Positions 16,654 to 25,436 of a stretch of DNA of 64,000 nucleotides are shown in pieces (the stretch's first letter is position 1; the number at the start of each line of letters is the position of its first letter). Origin of the DNA: Methylobacterium sp. NMS14P. GTDB lineage: Bacteria; Pseudomonadota; Alphaproteobacteria; Rhizobiales; Beijerinckiaceae. The translations under genes and the position numbers were made by a program. Where the stretch lies: positions 248,001 to 312,000 of the forward strand of contig NZ_CP087107.1 of assembly GCF_028583545.1 (NCBI RefSeq), given 5' to 3'. The notes under the pieces are model-generated. The model worked only from the letters and a program-made list of their open reading frames with translations, was not told where the DNA came from and did no database searches.

Positions 16654-17526
16654 TTGAAGGCGCCCGACTTCGCCTACGCGCGTCCGGCCTCGCTCGACGC
16701 CGCCTTGGCCCTGCTCGCCGAGCACGGGGAGGACGCCGTTCCCCTCGCGGGCGGCCAGAGCCTCGTCACGGCGCTCAACATGCGGCTCTCGGCACCCGGC
16801 CTGCTGGTCGACCTGAACGCGATTCCCGAGCTCACCGGCGTCTCGGAGGCCGGCGGCGCCGTGCGGATCGGCGCCATGACGCGCCACCGCGACGTCGGGA
16901 CCGCGGCGATCGTGCGCGAGCGCCTGCCGCTGCTCGCCGCCGCCCTGCCCCACATCGCCCATCCGGCGATCCGCAACCGCGGCACGATCGGCGGCTCGGT
17001 GGCGCTGGCCGACCCGGCCACCGAGTGGCCCGCCTGCTGCCTCGCCGCGGGCGCCTCGATCGTGGTGCGCGGGCCCGGGGCCGAGCGGCGCGTCCCGGCG
17101 GACGATTTCTTCCAGGGCCTCTACACGACGGCCCTGGAGCCCGGCGAGATCGTCACGGCGATCGAGTTCCCGGTGCCGGGGGCCGACGCGGTCTGGGGCT
17201 TCGAGGAATTGTCGCGCCGCCACGGCGACTACGCCCTCGTCGGCCTCGCGGCGACCGGGCGGCGGTTGGCGGGCGGCCTGTCGGACCTGCGCCTCGCCTT
17301 CTTCGGCGTGGCCGACCGGCCGGTGCTCGCCCGCGCCGCCGCGGCGGCCCTGGAGGCCGGCGACCTCGCGGGCGCCCAGGCGGCGCTCGCCGGCGAGCTC
17401 GACCCGCCGGACGATCCGACGACCCGGGCCGCGACGCGGCTCCACCTCGCCCGCGTGATCCTCGGCCGCGTGGCGGCGAAGATGCGCGGCGGCAGCGCGC
17501 AGGAGGGCGGTCCCGATGGCGTCTGA
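16654..17526 (+). CDS. Molybdenum hydroxylase FAD-binding subunit (CoxM/XdhB type)
   Basis: 290 residues from a TTG start preceded by GGGAGGAGGA. The FAD-binding motifs of the CoxM family are present: AGGQSL (about 32-37) and RNRGTIGGSVALADPA-type loop (about 108-123). This subunit passes electrons from the [2Fe-2S] subunit to the acceptor. It overlaps the next gene by 11 bases. The complex hydroxylates N-heterocycles or oxidises CO in other organisms; here the purine context favours xanthine, hypoxanthine or a similar heterocycle. Confidence 0.9.
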   Translation: MKAPDFAYARPASLDAALALLAEHGEDAVPLAGGQSLVTALNMRLSAPGLLVDLNAIPELTGVSEAGGAVRIGAMTRHRDVGTAAIVRERLPLLAAALPHIAHPAIRNRGTIGGSVALADPATEWPACCLAAGASIVVRGPGAERRVPADDFFQGLYTTALEPGEIVTAIEFPVPGADAVWGFEELSRRHGDYALVGLAATGRRLAGGLSDLRLAFFGVADRPVLARAAAAALEAGDLAGAQAALAGELDPPDDPTTRAATRLHLARVILGRVAAKMRGGSAQEGGPDGV

Positions 17527-18043
17527 GTGCCCCGACCGCGCGCACGCGGTCGCCTTCACGCTGAACGGCGAGACCGTGCGGGCGCATGTCCCCGCCCGGA
17601 TGCATCTCGGCGACCTGCTGCGCCAGTCCTTCGGCCTCACCGGCGTGCATCTCGGCTGCGAGCACGGCGTGTGCGGCGCCTGCACGATCCTGGTCGACGG
17701 CCGGGCGGTGCGATCCTGCCTGATGCTCGGCGTCCAGGCCGACGGCGCCACCGTCGAGACCGTGGAGGGCCTGACCGAGAGCGGGCGCATCCGCGACCTG
17801 CAGGACGCCTTTCACGTCCGCAACGCCCTGCAGTGCGGCTACTGTACCCCCGGCATGCTGGTGACGGCCGCCGAGCTCCTGGACGACGCGGACGCGGCGG
17901 CCTCGCGCGAGGCGATCCGCGCGGCGATCGCGGGGAATTACTGCCGCTGCACCGGCTACCACGCCATCGTCGACGCCATCGCGTCGACCGCCGAGGCGCG
18001 TCGGCAAGGTCGCCCGAATGCCGGCCGGGAGGCCGCCGAATGA
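17516..18043 (+). CDS. Molybdenum hydroxylase [2Fe-2S] subunit (CoxS type)
   Basis: 175 residues. The plant-type cluster is bound by cysteines in GCEHGVCGAC and a further one in RSCLML. The second cluster is bound by CGYCTPGM and NYCRCTGYH. It relays electrons from the molybdenum centre to FAD. The C-terminus, after the fold ends, has about 20 polar residues. Start and stop overlap both neighbouring subunit genes, so the three are made in fixed ratio. Order here is medium-small-large, as in CO dehydrogenase and many N-heterocycle hydroxylases. Confidence 0.93.
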   Translation: MASECPDRAHAVAFTLNGETVRAHVPARMHLGDLLRQSFGLTGVHLGCEHGVCGACTILVDGRAVRSCLMLGVQADGATVETVEGLTESGRIRDLQDAFHVRNALQCGYCTPGMLVTAAELLDDADAAASREAIRAAIAGNYCRCTGYHAIVDAIASTAEARRQGRPNAGREAAE

Positions 18044-20424
18044 GCGCGGACCCGGGCGGCCTCACCTTCCTCGACCGGCCGAACAGCTATATCGGCCGCT
18101 CGGTCCCGCGTCCGAACGCGCGGCGCCTGCTCGAGGGCCGGGGCGTCTACGTGGACGACGTGGCCGTCGCCCGCCTCGGCCACGTCGCCTTCCTGCGCAG
18201 CCCCCACGCCCACGCCCGCATCGTCGCGCTGGACACCGCGGACGCCAAAGCCATGCCCGGCGTGATCGCCGTGGTGACGGGGGCCGAACTCGCGGAGGTC
18301 TGCACGCCCTGGGTCGGCGTCCTCGGACACTTCAAGGGCCTGCGCTCGGCGCCCCAGCACGCCCTGGCTATCGACCGGGTGACCTGGGTCGGCGAGCCGT
18401 TCTGCGCGGTCGTCGCCCACAGCCGGGCCGAGGCCGAGGACGCGCTCGCGGCGATCATGGTCGAGTTCGACCCGCTCCCCGCCGTGGTCGACATGGAGAC
18501 GGCGCTGGATCCGGCGACGCCCGCGATCCACGCCGAGCTCGGCGACAACCTCGCCTTCGAGCGCGTCCTCGACGTGGGCGACGTCGACGCGGCCTTCCGC
18601 GACGCCGCTCTGGTGGTCGAGGAGACCTTCCAGTTCGGCCGGCACACGGGCGTGTGCCTGGAGCCGAGGGCGATCCTGGCCGACTGGGCGGCGGCGGACG
18701 GGATGCTCACCGTCCACCACTCCTTCCAGGCGCCGCACATGATGCAGGACATCCTGTGCAAGCACCTCTCGTTGGCGGAAGGCGCCGTGCGGGTGATCTG
18801 CAAGGATGTCGGCGGCTCGTTCGGGATCAAGGTCCACATCTACCCCGACGAGATGGCGACCTGCGCGCTGGCGCTGATGCTGAAACGCCCGGTCAAGTTC
18901 GTCGCCGACCGGCTGGAGAGCTTCCAGAGCGACATCCACGCCCGCGACCACCGGGTCACGGCGCGGATGGCCTTCTCGGCCGAGGGCGACATCCTCGCCC
19001 TCGACATGGACGACCTCACGGGCATCGGGCCCTACTCGGTCTACCCGCGCACCAGCGCGGTCGAGGCCAACCAGGTCGTGAACCTCACCGGCGGCCCCTA
19101 CCGGCACCAGCACTACCGCGCCCGCGCCCGCGTCGTGCTCCAGAACAAGGCGCCGACCTGCCAGTACCGGGCGGTGGGCCACCCGATCGCCACGATGGTC
19201 GCCGAGGGGCTCGTGGACCTGGGCGCGGCCCGCCTCGGCCTCGACCCCCTGGCCGTGCGCGAGCGGAACGTCATCCCCGACGACGCCTATCCCTGCGCGG
19301 GCGTCTCGGGGATCAAGCTGGAGAAGCTGTCCCACCAGGCGGCGCTCGCCAAGCTCAAGGCGATGATGGACTACGACGGCCTGCGGGCCGAGCAGGCAAA
19401 CCTGCGCCAGCGGGGGATCCACCGGGGCATCGGGCTCGCGGCCTTCATCGAGATCACCAACCCGTCGGCTGCCTTCTACGGGGTCGGCGGCGCGCGCATC
19501 TCCTCCCAGGACGGCTGCACGATCCGGCTCGATCCGCAGGGGGGTGTCGTCGCGTCGGTCAGCGTCACCGAGCAGGGCCAGGGCACCGAGGGCATCATCG
19601 CGCAGATCGTGGCCACCGCCACGGGCGTGCCGATGGACAAGGTCCGGGTGATCTCCGGCGACACGCAGGCGACGCCCTACGGCGGCGGCACATGGGCCTC
19701 GCGCGGGGCCGGCATCGGCGGCGAGGCCGCGTGGCAGGCCGGCAAGGCGCTGCGCGGCAACGTCCTGGCGGTGGCGGGCGCGATCCTGCAGGCCGATCCC
19801 GGGAGCCTCGACGTGCGCGACGGCGCCGTGGTGGACGCAGGCACCGGGACCGAGCGCATGCCGCTCGCGGAGCTCGGCCGCATCGTCTACTTCCGCCCCG
19901 ACACGCTGCCGCCGGGGGTGCAGCCCGAATTCGTGGCGACCCGGCACTACGTGCCCAAGGACTACCCCTTCGCCTTCACCAACGGCGTGCAGGCCTCCTA
20001 CGTCGAGGTCGACACCGAGACCGGCTTCGTGCGGCTGCTCAAGCACTGGTGCGTCGAGGATTGCGGGACGGTGCTCAACCCGCTCCTCGTCGACGAGCAG
20101 ATCCGGGGCGGCATCGTCCAGGGGATCGGCGGCGCCCTGTTCGAGCACTGCCTCTACGACAGCGAGGGCCAGCTCCTGAACGGCTCGATGGCCGATTATC
20201 TCGTGCCGATGGCCGGCGAGATGCCCGACATCGCGGTCGCCCACGTGGTCTCGGCCACCGCGTCGTCCGAGATCGGCGCCAAGGGCGCGGGCGAGGCCGG
20301 CACGGCCGGCGCGCCGGCGGCGGTCGTCAACGCCATCAACGACGCGCTTCGGCCGTTCGAGGCGCGTGTCTCCCGTCAGCCGGTGACGCCCGAGGTGGTG
20401 CTGGAGGCGCTGGGACTGATCTGA
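18040..20424 (+). CDS. Molybdenum hydroxylase molybdopterin-binding large subunit (CoxL/XdhA-like)
   Basis: 794 residues, starting in an ATGA overlap with the [2Fe-2S] gene. It has the aldehyde oxidase/xanthine dehydrogenase fold: IGRSVPRPNARRLLEGRG near the N-terminus, molybdopterin-contact motifs (QGTEGIIAQIVA) and the catalytic glutamate near residue 752 in GAKGAGEAGTAG. The loop that in CO dehydrogenase carries the copper-binding cysteine (AYRCSFR) reads CQYRAVGHP here, so CO oxidation is unlikely. Together with urate, HIU and OHCU enzymes nearby, oxidation of xanthine or hypoxanthine to urate is the best-supported role; other heterocycles are possible. No XdhC-type maturation factor is adjacent. 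Confidence 0.88.
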   Translation: MSADPGGLTFLDRPNSYIGRSVPRPNARRLLEGRGVYVDDVAVARLGHVAFLRSPHAHARIVALDTADAKAMPGVIAVVTGAELAEVCTPWVGVLGHFKGLRSAPQHALAIDRVTWVGEPFCAVVAHSRAEAEDALAAIMVEFDPLPAVVDMETALDPATPAIHAELGDNLAFERVLDVGDVDAAFRDAALVVEETFQFGRHTGVCLEPRAILADWAAADGMLTVHHSFQAPHMMQDILCKHLSLAEGAVRVICKDVGGSFGIKVHIYPDEMATCALALMLKRPVKFVADRLESFQSDIHARDHRVTARMAFSAEGDILALDMDDLTGIGPYSVYPRTSAVEANQVVNLTGGPYRHQHYRARARVVLQNKAPTCQYRAVGHPIATMVAEGLVDLGAARLGLDPLAVRERNVIPDDAYPCAGVSGIKLEKLSHQAALAKLKAMMDYDGLRAEQANLRQRGIHRGIGLAAFIEITNPSAAFYGVGGARISSQDGCTIRLDPQGGVVASVSVTEQGQGTEGIIAQIVATATGVPMDKVRVISGDTQATPYGGGTWASRGAGIGGEAAWQAGKALRGNVLAVAGAILQADPGSLDVRDGAVVDAGTGTERMPLAELGRIVYFRPDTLPPGVQPEFVATRHYVPKDYPFAFTNGVQASYVEVDTETGFVRLLKHWCVEDCGTVLNPLLVDEQIRGGIVQGIGGALFEHCLYDSEGQLLNGSMADYLVPMAGEMPDIAVAHVVSATASSEIGAKGAGEAGTAGAPAAVVNAINDALRPFEARVSRQPVTPEVVLEALGLI

Positions 20425-20454
20425 TCACGGGACGGATAAACCGGATAGGCTTCC

Positions 20455-20548
20455 CCGTCTTTGCGAGCGCAGCGAAGCAACCCAGGGCAGGGGGACGCTG
20501 CCGAACGTGGCGGCTCCCTGGATTGCTTCGCTGCGCTCGCAAAGACGG
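20455..20548. repeat. Large palindromic repeat element (REP-like)
   Basis: A perfect 26-base inverted repeat has its left arm at 20455-20480 and its right arm at 20523-20548. The arms extend seven bases inward with one mismatch (left to 20487). The arm contains TTTGCGAGCGCAGCGAAGCA, a type of sequence seen as dispersed intergenic palindromes in Rhizobiales such as Bradyrhizobium. It lies between the large subunit gene and the ABC binding-protein gene. It may act as a terminator or mRNA stabiliser, splitting expression of the two halves of the operon. Confidence 0.85.
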
Positions 20549-20642
20549 ATGGCTTTTTCCGATAAGGACACATCGACCACTACATGACACGGTCCATCGA
20601 AGAGACCGGTCTCGATCAGGAAACGCCGACGGAGGGACGGGA

Positions 20643-21890
20643 ATGGGAACGGGCTTCGACAGGCGCCGGCTGCTCCAGGGCAGCGCCGCCGCATCCGCGC
20701 TGGCGCTCGCCGCTCCTGCGCTCCTGCGTTCCGCGATCGCGCAAGGTGGTTCGACCGGAGGCCCGATCCGGATCGGCTTCCCGGTGCCGCTCACCGGGGC
20801 CTTCGGGGCCGAGGCGAACGATCAGGTCCGCGCCGCGCAGCTCGCCGTCAAGGCGTTCAACGAGGCCGGCGGCTTCCAGGGCCGCACGGCCGAGCTCCTC
20901 GTGCGCGACGACAAGCTCAATCCCGGTGAGGCGGCGACCCGGACCCTCGAGCTGATCGAGAAGGACAAGGTCAACTTCCTGGTCGGCGGCCTCTCGGCGG
21001 CCGTGACCCTGTCGATCAACAACGTCGCCCGCGAGCGCGGCGTGATCTACAACTCGATCAGCCAGTCCGACGCGATCAACGAGGCCAAGGATTTCGGCCG
21101 CACCACCTTCCACGAGGCCCTGAACCCGCACATGACCGCGGGGGCGGTCGGCCGCTACGTCTTCCCGAAATCGGGCAAGCGGGTCGCCTTCCTCAGCGCC
21201 GACTACGCGTACGGCCACGAGATGATGCGCGGCTTCAAGCGCGCCGGCGAGGCCTCGGGCATCGAGGTCGTGGCGGACATCCGCCACCCGATCGGCGCCT
21301 CCGACTACTCGGCCTTCCTGCCCCGGATCGCCGCGCTCAAGCCCGACGTGCTCTGCCTGTGCAATTTCGGCCGGGACCAGGTCGTCTCGATCCAGCAGGC
21401 GACCGAGTTCGGCCTGAAGCGCAACACCAAGCTCGTCGCGCCGGTCCTGCTGTTCACCGCCCGCAAGGCCGGCGGCGACGCCTTCGACGGCGTGATCGGC
21501 GGCACCTCCTACTACTGGCGCCTGGAGGACAGCGTACCCTCCGCCAAGGCGTTCAATGACCGGTTCCGCGCCGCCTACAACGGTGCCGTCCCGTCGGATT
21601 ACGGGGCGCTGGGCTATGCCGGCGTCCGCTCGGTGCTGGAGGGCGTCAAGGCCGCCGGGTCGGTCGAGACCGACAAGGTCGTGGCCGCCATGGAGGCCCT
21701 GAAGGCCGACTTCTACAAGGGGCCGCAGAGCTTCCGGAAATGCGACCACCAGTCGGTGCAGTCGGTCCTGATCGTCGAGGCGAAATCGAAGGACATGAAG
21801 ACGCCGGACGACGTCTTCACGATCCTCGGCACGGAGGGGCCCGACGAACGCTTCCTGCGCGGCTGCGACGAACTCGGCCACAAGGCGTGA
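20643..21890 (+). CDS. Branched-chain-type ABC transporter substrate-binding protein
   Basis: 415 residues. The N-terminus has a twin-arginine signal (FDRRRLLQGSAAASALALAAP, cleaved near AIAQG). The mature part is a type I periplasmic binding fold (IRIGFPVPLTGAFGAEANDQ, then DDKLNPGEAATRTLELIEKD). Proteins of this family bind amino acids, urea, amides or other small polar compounds. It precedes a full permease and ATPase set and follows the molybdenum hydroxylase, so purines or ureides are the likely cargo. The ATG at 20643 follows GGAGGGACGG. Export of an ABC binding protein by Tat instead of Sec is uncommon but known. Confidence 0.9.
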   Translation: MGTGFDRRRLLQGSAAASALALAAPALLRSAIAQGGSTGGPIRIGFPVPLTGAFGAEANDQVRAAQLAVKAFNEAGGFQGRTAELLVRDDKLNPGEAATRTLELIEKDKVNFLVGGLSAAVTLSINNVARERGVIYNSISQSDAINEAKDFGRTTFHEALNPHMTAGAVGRYVFPKSGKRVAFLSADYAYGHEMMRGFKRAGEASGIEVVADIRHPIGASDYSAFLPRIAALKPDVLCLCNFGRDQVVSIQQATEFGLKRNTKLVAPVLLFTARKAGGDAFDGVIGGTSYYWRLEDSVPSAKAFNDRFRAAYNGAVPSDYGALGYAGVRSVLEGVKAAGSVETDKVVAAMEALKADFYKGPQSFRKCDHQSVQSVLIVEAKSKDMKTPDDVFTILGTEGPDERFLRGCDELGHKA

Positions 21891-21924
21891 GGCGCTCCGT
21901 GCGGATCTGCGGGAGGGCGCGGCC

Positions 21925-22824
21925 TTGAGCGCCATCACGATCGGCGGCTTCCCCCTCGATCTCCTCGCCCTCCAGCTCGTGACCGGCATCGCGCTGGGGG
22001 CGATCTACGTGCTCGTCGGCATCGGCCTGTCGCTGATCTTCGGGCTGATGAACGTCGTCAACTTCGCCCACGGCGCGTTCTTCATGGTCGGCGCCTATGT
22101 CGGCGTCTTCCTGTACGGCTACACCGGCAGCTTCTGGCTCAGTCTCGTCGCGGCGCCGCTGGCGATGGGGCTCCTCGGGCTCGCCGTGGAGCGCGTGCTC
22201 GTGCGCCCCCTCTACGGGCGCGGCATCGACGACCCGCTGCTCCTCACCTTCGGCCTGTCGTACGTGATGGTCGAGAGCGTGCGCATCGCCTTCGGGCTGA
22301 CCGGCCTGCCCTTCGGGGCGCCGCCCGAGCTGCGCGGCGCGGTCGATATCGGGATCGGCTACTTCCCCCTCTACCGCCTGTTCCTGATCGGATTCGCGCT
22401 GGCGGTGGTGGGCGCCCTGTGGCTGTTCATCGAGCGCACGCCCTTCGGCCTCGTGATCCGGGCCGGCGCCCGCGACCCGCAGATCGTGCAGGTGCTCGGC
22501 ATCGAGATCACCAAGATCTGGCTCGCGGTCTTCGCCCTGGGCTGCGCGCTCGCCGGGCTCGCCGGCATCCTCGCCGCGCCCCTCCAGGGCGTCACGCCCG
22601 AGATGGGGATCCCGGTGCTCGCCGAGGCCTTCGTGGTCACGGTGGTCGGCGGCATGGGCTCGCTGGCCGGGGCCGTGCTCGCCGGGCTGATCGTCGGGAT
22701 CGTGGTGGCGATGACGTCGCTCGTCGCCCCCGACATGACCAAGATGGCGATCTTCGCCCTCATGGCCCTGGTGCTGCTCGTGCGGCCCCGGGGCCTCCTC
22801 GGCCGGGCCGGAGCCCTCGGATGA
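21925..22824 (+). CDS. livH: Branched-chain-type ABC transporter permease LivH
   Basis: 299 residues from a TTG start after GGGAGGGCGGCC. It has about eight membrane helices and the family signature GLSLIFGLMNVVNFAHGAFFMVGAY (near 32-56). EAF-type ABC-contact loop AEAFVVTVVGGMGSLAGAVLAG lies near 232-253. The stop overlaps the next permease start (ATGA). It forms the channel with the LivM-like partner. The symbol follows the family; the cargo is not necessarily an amino acid. Confidence 0.92.
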   Translation: MSAITIGGFPLDLLALQLVTGIALGAIYVLVGIGLSLIFGLMNVVNFAHGAFFMVGAYVGVFLYGYTGSFWLSLVAAPLAMGLLGLAVERVLVRPLYGRGIDDPLLLTFGLSYVMVESVRIAFGLTGLPFGAPPELRGAVDIGIGYFPLYRLFLIGFALAVVGALWLFIERTPFGLVIRAGARDPQIVQVLGIEITKIWLAVFALGCALAGLAGILAAPLQGVTPEMGIPVLAEAFVVTVVGGMGSLAGAVLAGLIVGIVVAMTSLVAPDMTKMAIFALMALVLLVRPRGLLGRAGALG

Positions 22825-23843
22825 GCGCCCGCGCCCCCGCCGTCACGAAGGGAGGCGCCCTGCCGGCGGCCCGGCCGGGCTCCGGCCGGGCCGGCCGCCG
22901 GCTGGCGTGGTGCGGCCGGCACCGCGTCGCCCTGACGCTCGCCTTCCTCCTCGTGTTCCCCTGGATCGCGCCCTACCAGGCGCTCGCCGTGAACATCCTG
23001 GTGCTCGGGCTCTACGCCCTCGGGTTCAACCTGCTGTTCGGCTATACCGGGCTCCTGTCCTTCGGCCACGCCGCCTTCCTGGGCGGCGGCGCCTACGGCT
23101 GCGGCATCGCCATCGTCCATTACGGGCTGCACCCGGCCCTGGCGCTCGTCGCCGGCACGCTGCTCGCGACACTCATCGCCGCCGTCATGGGCGTGCTGGC
23201 GATCCGCACCCGCGGCATCTACTTCGCGATGACGACCCTGGCGCTGTCGATGTGCGTCTACTACGCCTTCTACCAGGCGGAGGCCTTCACCGGCGGCGAG
23301 AACGGCCTGCGCGGCATCAACGTGCCGTCGCTCGCCCTGCCGGGCTTCAGCCTCAATCTCCTCGACCCGGTGGTGAAGTACTACGCCGCGCTGGCGGTCG
23401 TCGGGGTCGCGGTCTGGCTGTTCTCGCGCCTCCTGTCCTCCCCGTTCGGGGCCGCCCTCGAGGCGATCCGCGAGAACGAGGGCCGGGCGCAGGCCTGCGG
23501 CTACGACGTGCGCCGCATGAAGCTCGCGGCCTTCGTGATCTCCGGGGCCCTGTGCGGCCTCGCGGGCGGGCTCCAGGCGATCCACCTCTCGATCGTGCCG
23601 ATCGAGACGATGCACTATTCGACCTCCGGCCAGGCCGTGATGATGGCGCTGCTCGGCGGCATGGGGACCTTCTTCGGCCCCTTCGTGGGGGCCGCGACCT
23701 TCGCGCTCCTGCAGGACGGGCTCGCCACCGTGACGAGCCACTGGCAGCTCTTCGTCGGCGCCGTCTTCATCGCCTTCGTGCTGTTCCTGCCGCTCGGTAT
23801 CTGGGGCGAGGTGCTGGCGCGCCTGAGGAGGGCCGGATGGTGA
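22821..23843 (+). CDS. livM: Branched-chain-type ABC transporter permease LivM
   Basis: 340 residues, starting in an ATGA overlap with LivH. After a 30-residue basic cytoplasmic extension come about nine helices, with the family motif GFNLLFGYTGLLSFGHAAFLGGGAY (about 65-89) and the coupling region AIRENEGRAQACGYDV (about 214-229). It pairs with LivH to form the import channel. Its end overlaps the first ATPase gene by seven bases. Confidence 0.92.
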   Translation: MSARAPAVTKGGALPAARPGSGRAGRRLAWCGRHRVALTLAFLLVFPWIAPYQALAVNILVLGLYALGFNLLFGYTGLLSFGHAAFLGGGAYGCGIAIVHYGLHPALALVAGTLLATLIAAVMGVLAIRTRGIYFAMTTLALSMCVYYAFYQAEAFTGGENGLRGINVPSLALPGFSLNLLDPVVKYYAALAVVGVAVWLFSRLLSSPFGAALEAIRENEGRAQACGYDVRRMKLAAFVISGALCGLAGGLQAIHLSIVPIETMHYSTSGQAVMMALLGGMGTFFGPFVGAATFALLQDGLATVTSHWQLFVGAVFIAFVLFLPLGIWGEVLARLRRAGW

Positions 23844-24640
23844 GCGCCGTCCCGGTCGCCGACGCGCCGGCCAAGGCGCCGAGTACGGCGCCGATCCTCG
23901 CCACGGAGGGGCTCGGTAAGCGGTTCGGGCATTTCCGCGCCCTGTCCGACGTGACCGTCGCGTTCCCGGAGGGCGGCATCACGGCGATCATCGGGCCGAA
24001 CGGGGCGGGCAAGTCGACCTTCTTCAACCTGATCTCCGGCGCCTTCCCGCCGAGCGAGGGCCGCGTGCTGTTCCGCGGGCGCGACATCACCGGCGCGGCC
24101 CCGCACGCCTTCGCCCGGATGGGCATCGCCAAGTCGTTCCAGATCACCAACGTCTTCCCGCACCTCACGGTGCGCGAGAACGTGCGGGTGGCCGCCCAGG
24201 CCCGGCGCGTCCGCTTCGCGCTCTTCCGGGACCGCGCGGCCTATCCCGAGCTGGCGGAGCGGGCCGAGGAACTCCTCGGCGAGGTCGGGCTCGGCGCCCG
24301 GATGGACCGGCTCGCCCGCGAACTCGCCCACGGCGAGCAGCGGGCCCTGGAGATCGCGGTGGCGCTCGCCGCCGAGCCGAGCCTCCTCCTCCTCGACGAG
24401 CCGACCGCCGGGATGAGCCCCGAGGAGACGCGGGAGATGATGGATCTCGTGCAGCGCCTCGCCGAGAGCCGGACGCTGATCCTCGTCGAGCACAAGATGA
24501 AGCTCGTCATGGGCCTTTGCCGCCGCCTCGTCGTCCTCCACCAGGGCCAGCTCCTGGCCGAGGGCAGCCCCGACGACATCCGGGCGCATCCCGAGGTGCG
24601 CCGCGTCTACCTGGGCAACACGGCGGGCAAGACCGCGTGA
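23837..24640 (+). CDS. livG: Branched-chain-type ABC transporter ATPase LivG
   Basis: 267 residues. Walker A GPNGAGKST lies near 54-62 and Walker B LLLLDEPTAGMSPEE near 186-200. The signature region reads LAHGEQRALEIA, where livG proteins usually have LSYGEQR. A histidine of the H-loop is in VEHKM. The 26-residue N-terminal tail is alanine- and proline-rich. It overlaps LivM upstream and LivF downstream, so all ABC parts are co-translated. Confidence 0.92.
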   Translation: MVSAVPVADAPAKAPSTAPILATEGLGKRFGHFRALSDVTVAFPEGGITAIIGPNGAGKSTFFNLISGAFPPSEGRVLFRGRDITGAAPHAFARMGIAKSFQITNVFPHLTVRENVRVAAQARRVRFALFRDRAAYPELAERAEELLGEVGLGARMDRLARELAHGEQRALEIAVALAAEPSLLLLDEPTAGMSPEETREMMDLVQRLAESRTLILVEHKMKLVMGLCRRLVVLHQGQLLAEGSPDDIRAHPEVRRVYLGNTAGKTA

Positions 24641-25389
24641 GCACCACTGTCGCAGAACCGCTCCTGGCCGTCGAGAATCTGCGGGCGTGGTACGGCCACT
24701 CCCACATCCTGCAGGGTCTCTCGCTGGAGGTGCGCCCCGGCGAGATCGTCACGCTGGTCGGCCGCAACGGCGCCGGCAAGACCACGACGCTGAAGGCGAT
24801 CATGGGCCTCGTGGCGAAGCGGGAGGGGCGCGTGACCTTCGCGGGCGCCGACATCCTCCACCGGCCGCCCCACGAGCGCTTCCACCGAGGCCTCGCCTAC
24901 GTGCCGGAGGAGCGGCGCATCGTGCCGGGCCTGACCGTGGAGGAGAACCTGCGCCTCGGGATCCTGGCAGCCAAGGGGGCGGGACGGGGCGCGCGCGCGA
25001 CGCGCCGCGACGAGGCGCGCCGGATCGAGGTCATCGCCGAGACCTTCCCGCGGCTGAAGCAGCGCCTGAAGCAGGAGGCGGTCACGATGTCGGGCGGCGA
25101 GCAGCAGATGCTCGCCATCGCCCGGGCGCTCATGGCCGAGCCCGTGATGGTGCTCCTCGACGAGCCCTCCGAGGGGATCATGCCGATCCTCGTCGAGGAG
25201 ATGTTCGCGCAGTTCGTCGCGATGAAGCGGGCCGGCACCACGATCCTGCTCGTGGAGCAGAACGTGGAACTCGCCCTCGACGTGTCCGACCGCGTCTACA
25301 TCGTCGACGGCGGCGCCGTCGTCTACCACGCCCCCGCGGCCGCTTTGCGGGACGATCCCGAGATCCAGGCGCGCTACTGCGCGGTCTGA
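24637..25389 (+). CDS. livF: Branched-chain-type ABC transporter ATPase LivF
   Basis: 250 residues from a GTG that overlaps the previous stop (GTGA). Walker A is GRNGAGKTT (about 42-50); the signature MSGGEQQMLAIARAL and Walker B VMVLLDEPSEGIMP follow near 148-180. It is the second ATPase of the importer. The gene ends 47 bases before the CoxG-like gene, which is probably still in the operon. Confidence 0.92.
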   Translation: MSTTVAEPLLAVENLRAWYGHSHILQGLSLEVRPGEIVTLVGRNGAGKTTTLKAIMGLVAKREGRVTFAGADILHRPPHERFHRGLAYVPEERRIVPGLTVEENLRLGILAAKGAGRGARATRRDEARRIEVIAETFPRLKQRLKQEAVTMSGGEQQMLAIARALMAEPVMVLLDEPSEGIMPILVEEMFAQFVAMKRAGTTILLVEQNVELALDVSDRVYIVDGGAVVYHAPAAALRDDPEIQARYCAV

Positions 25390-25436
25390 GCGTCCGCGCC
25401 GGTCGGTGAGCGGCGCTGTGTCAGGAGGAGACCAGG

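Noticed and set aside
16654-20424. Aerobic carbon-monoxide dehydrogenase
   Set aside because: The copper-ligand cysteine motif is missing, there are no coxDEF maturation genes, and neighbours are purine catabolism genes.
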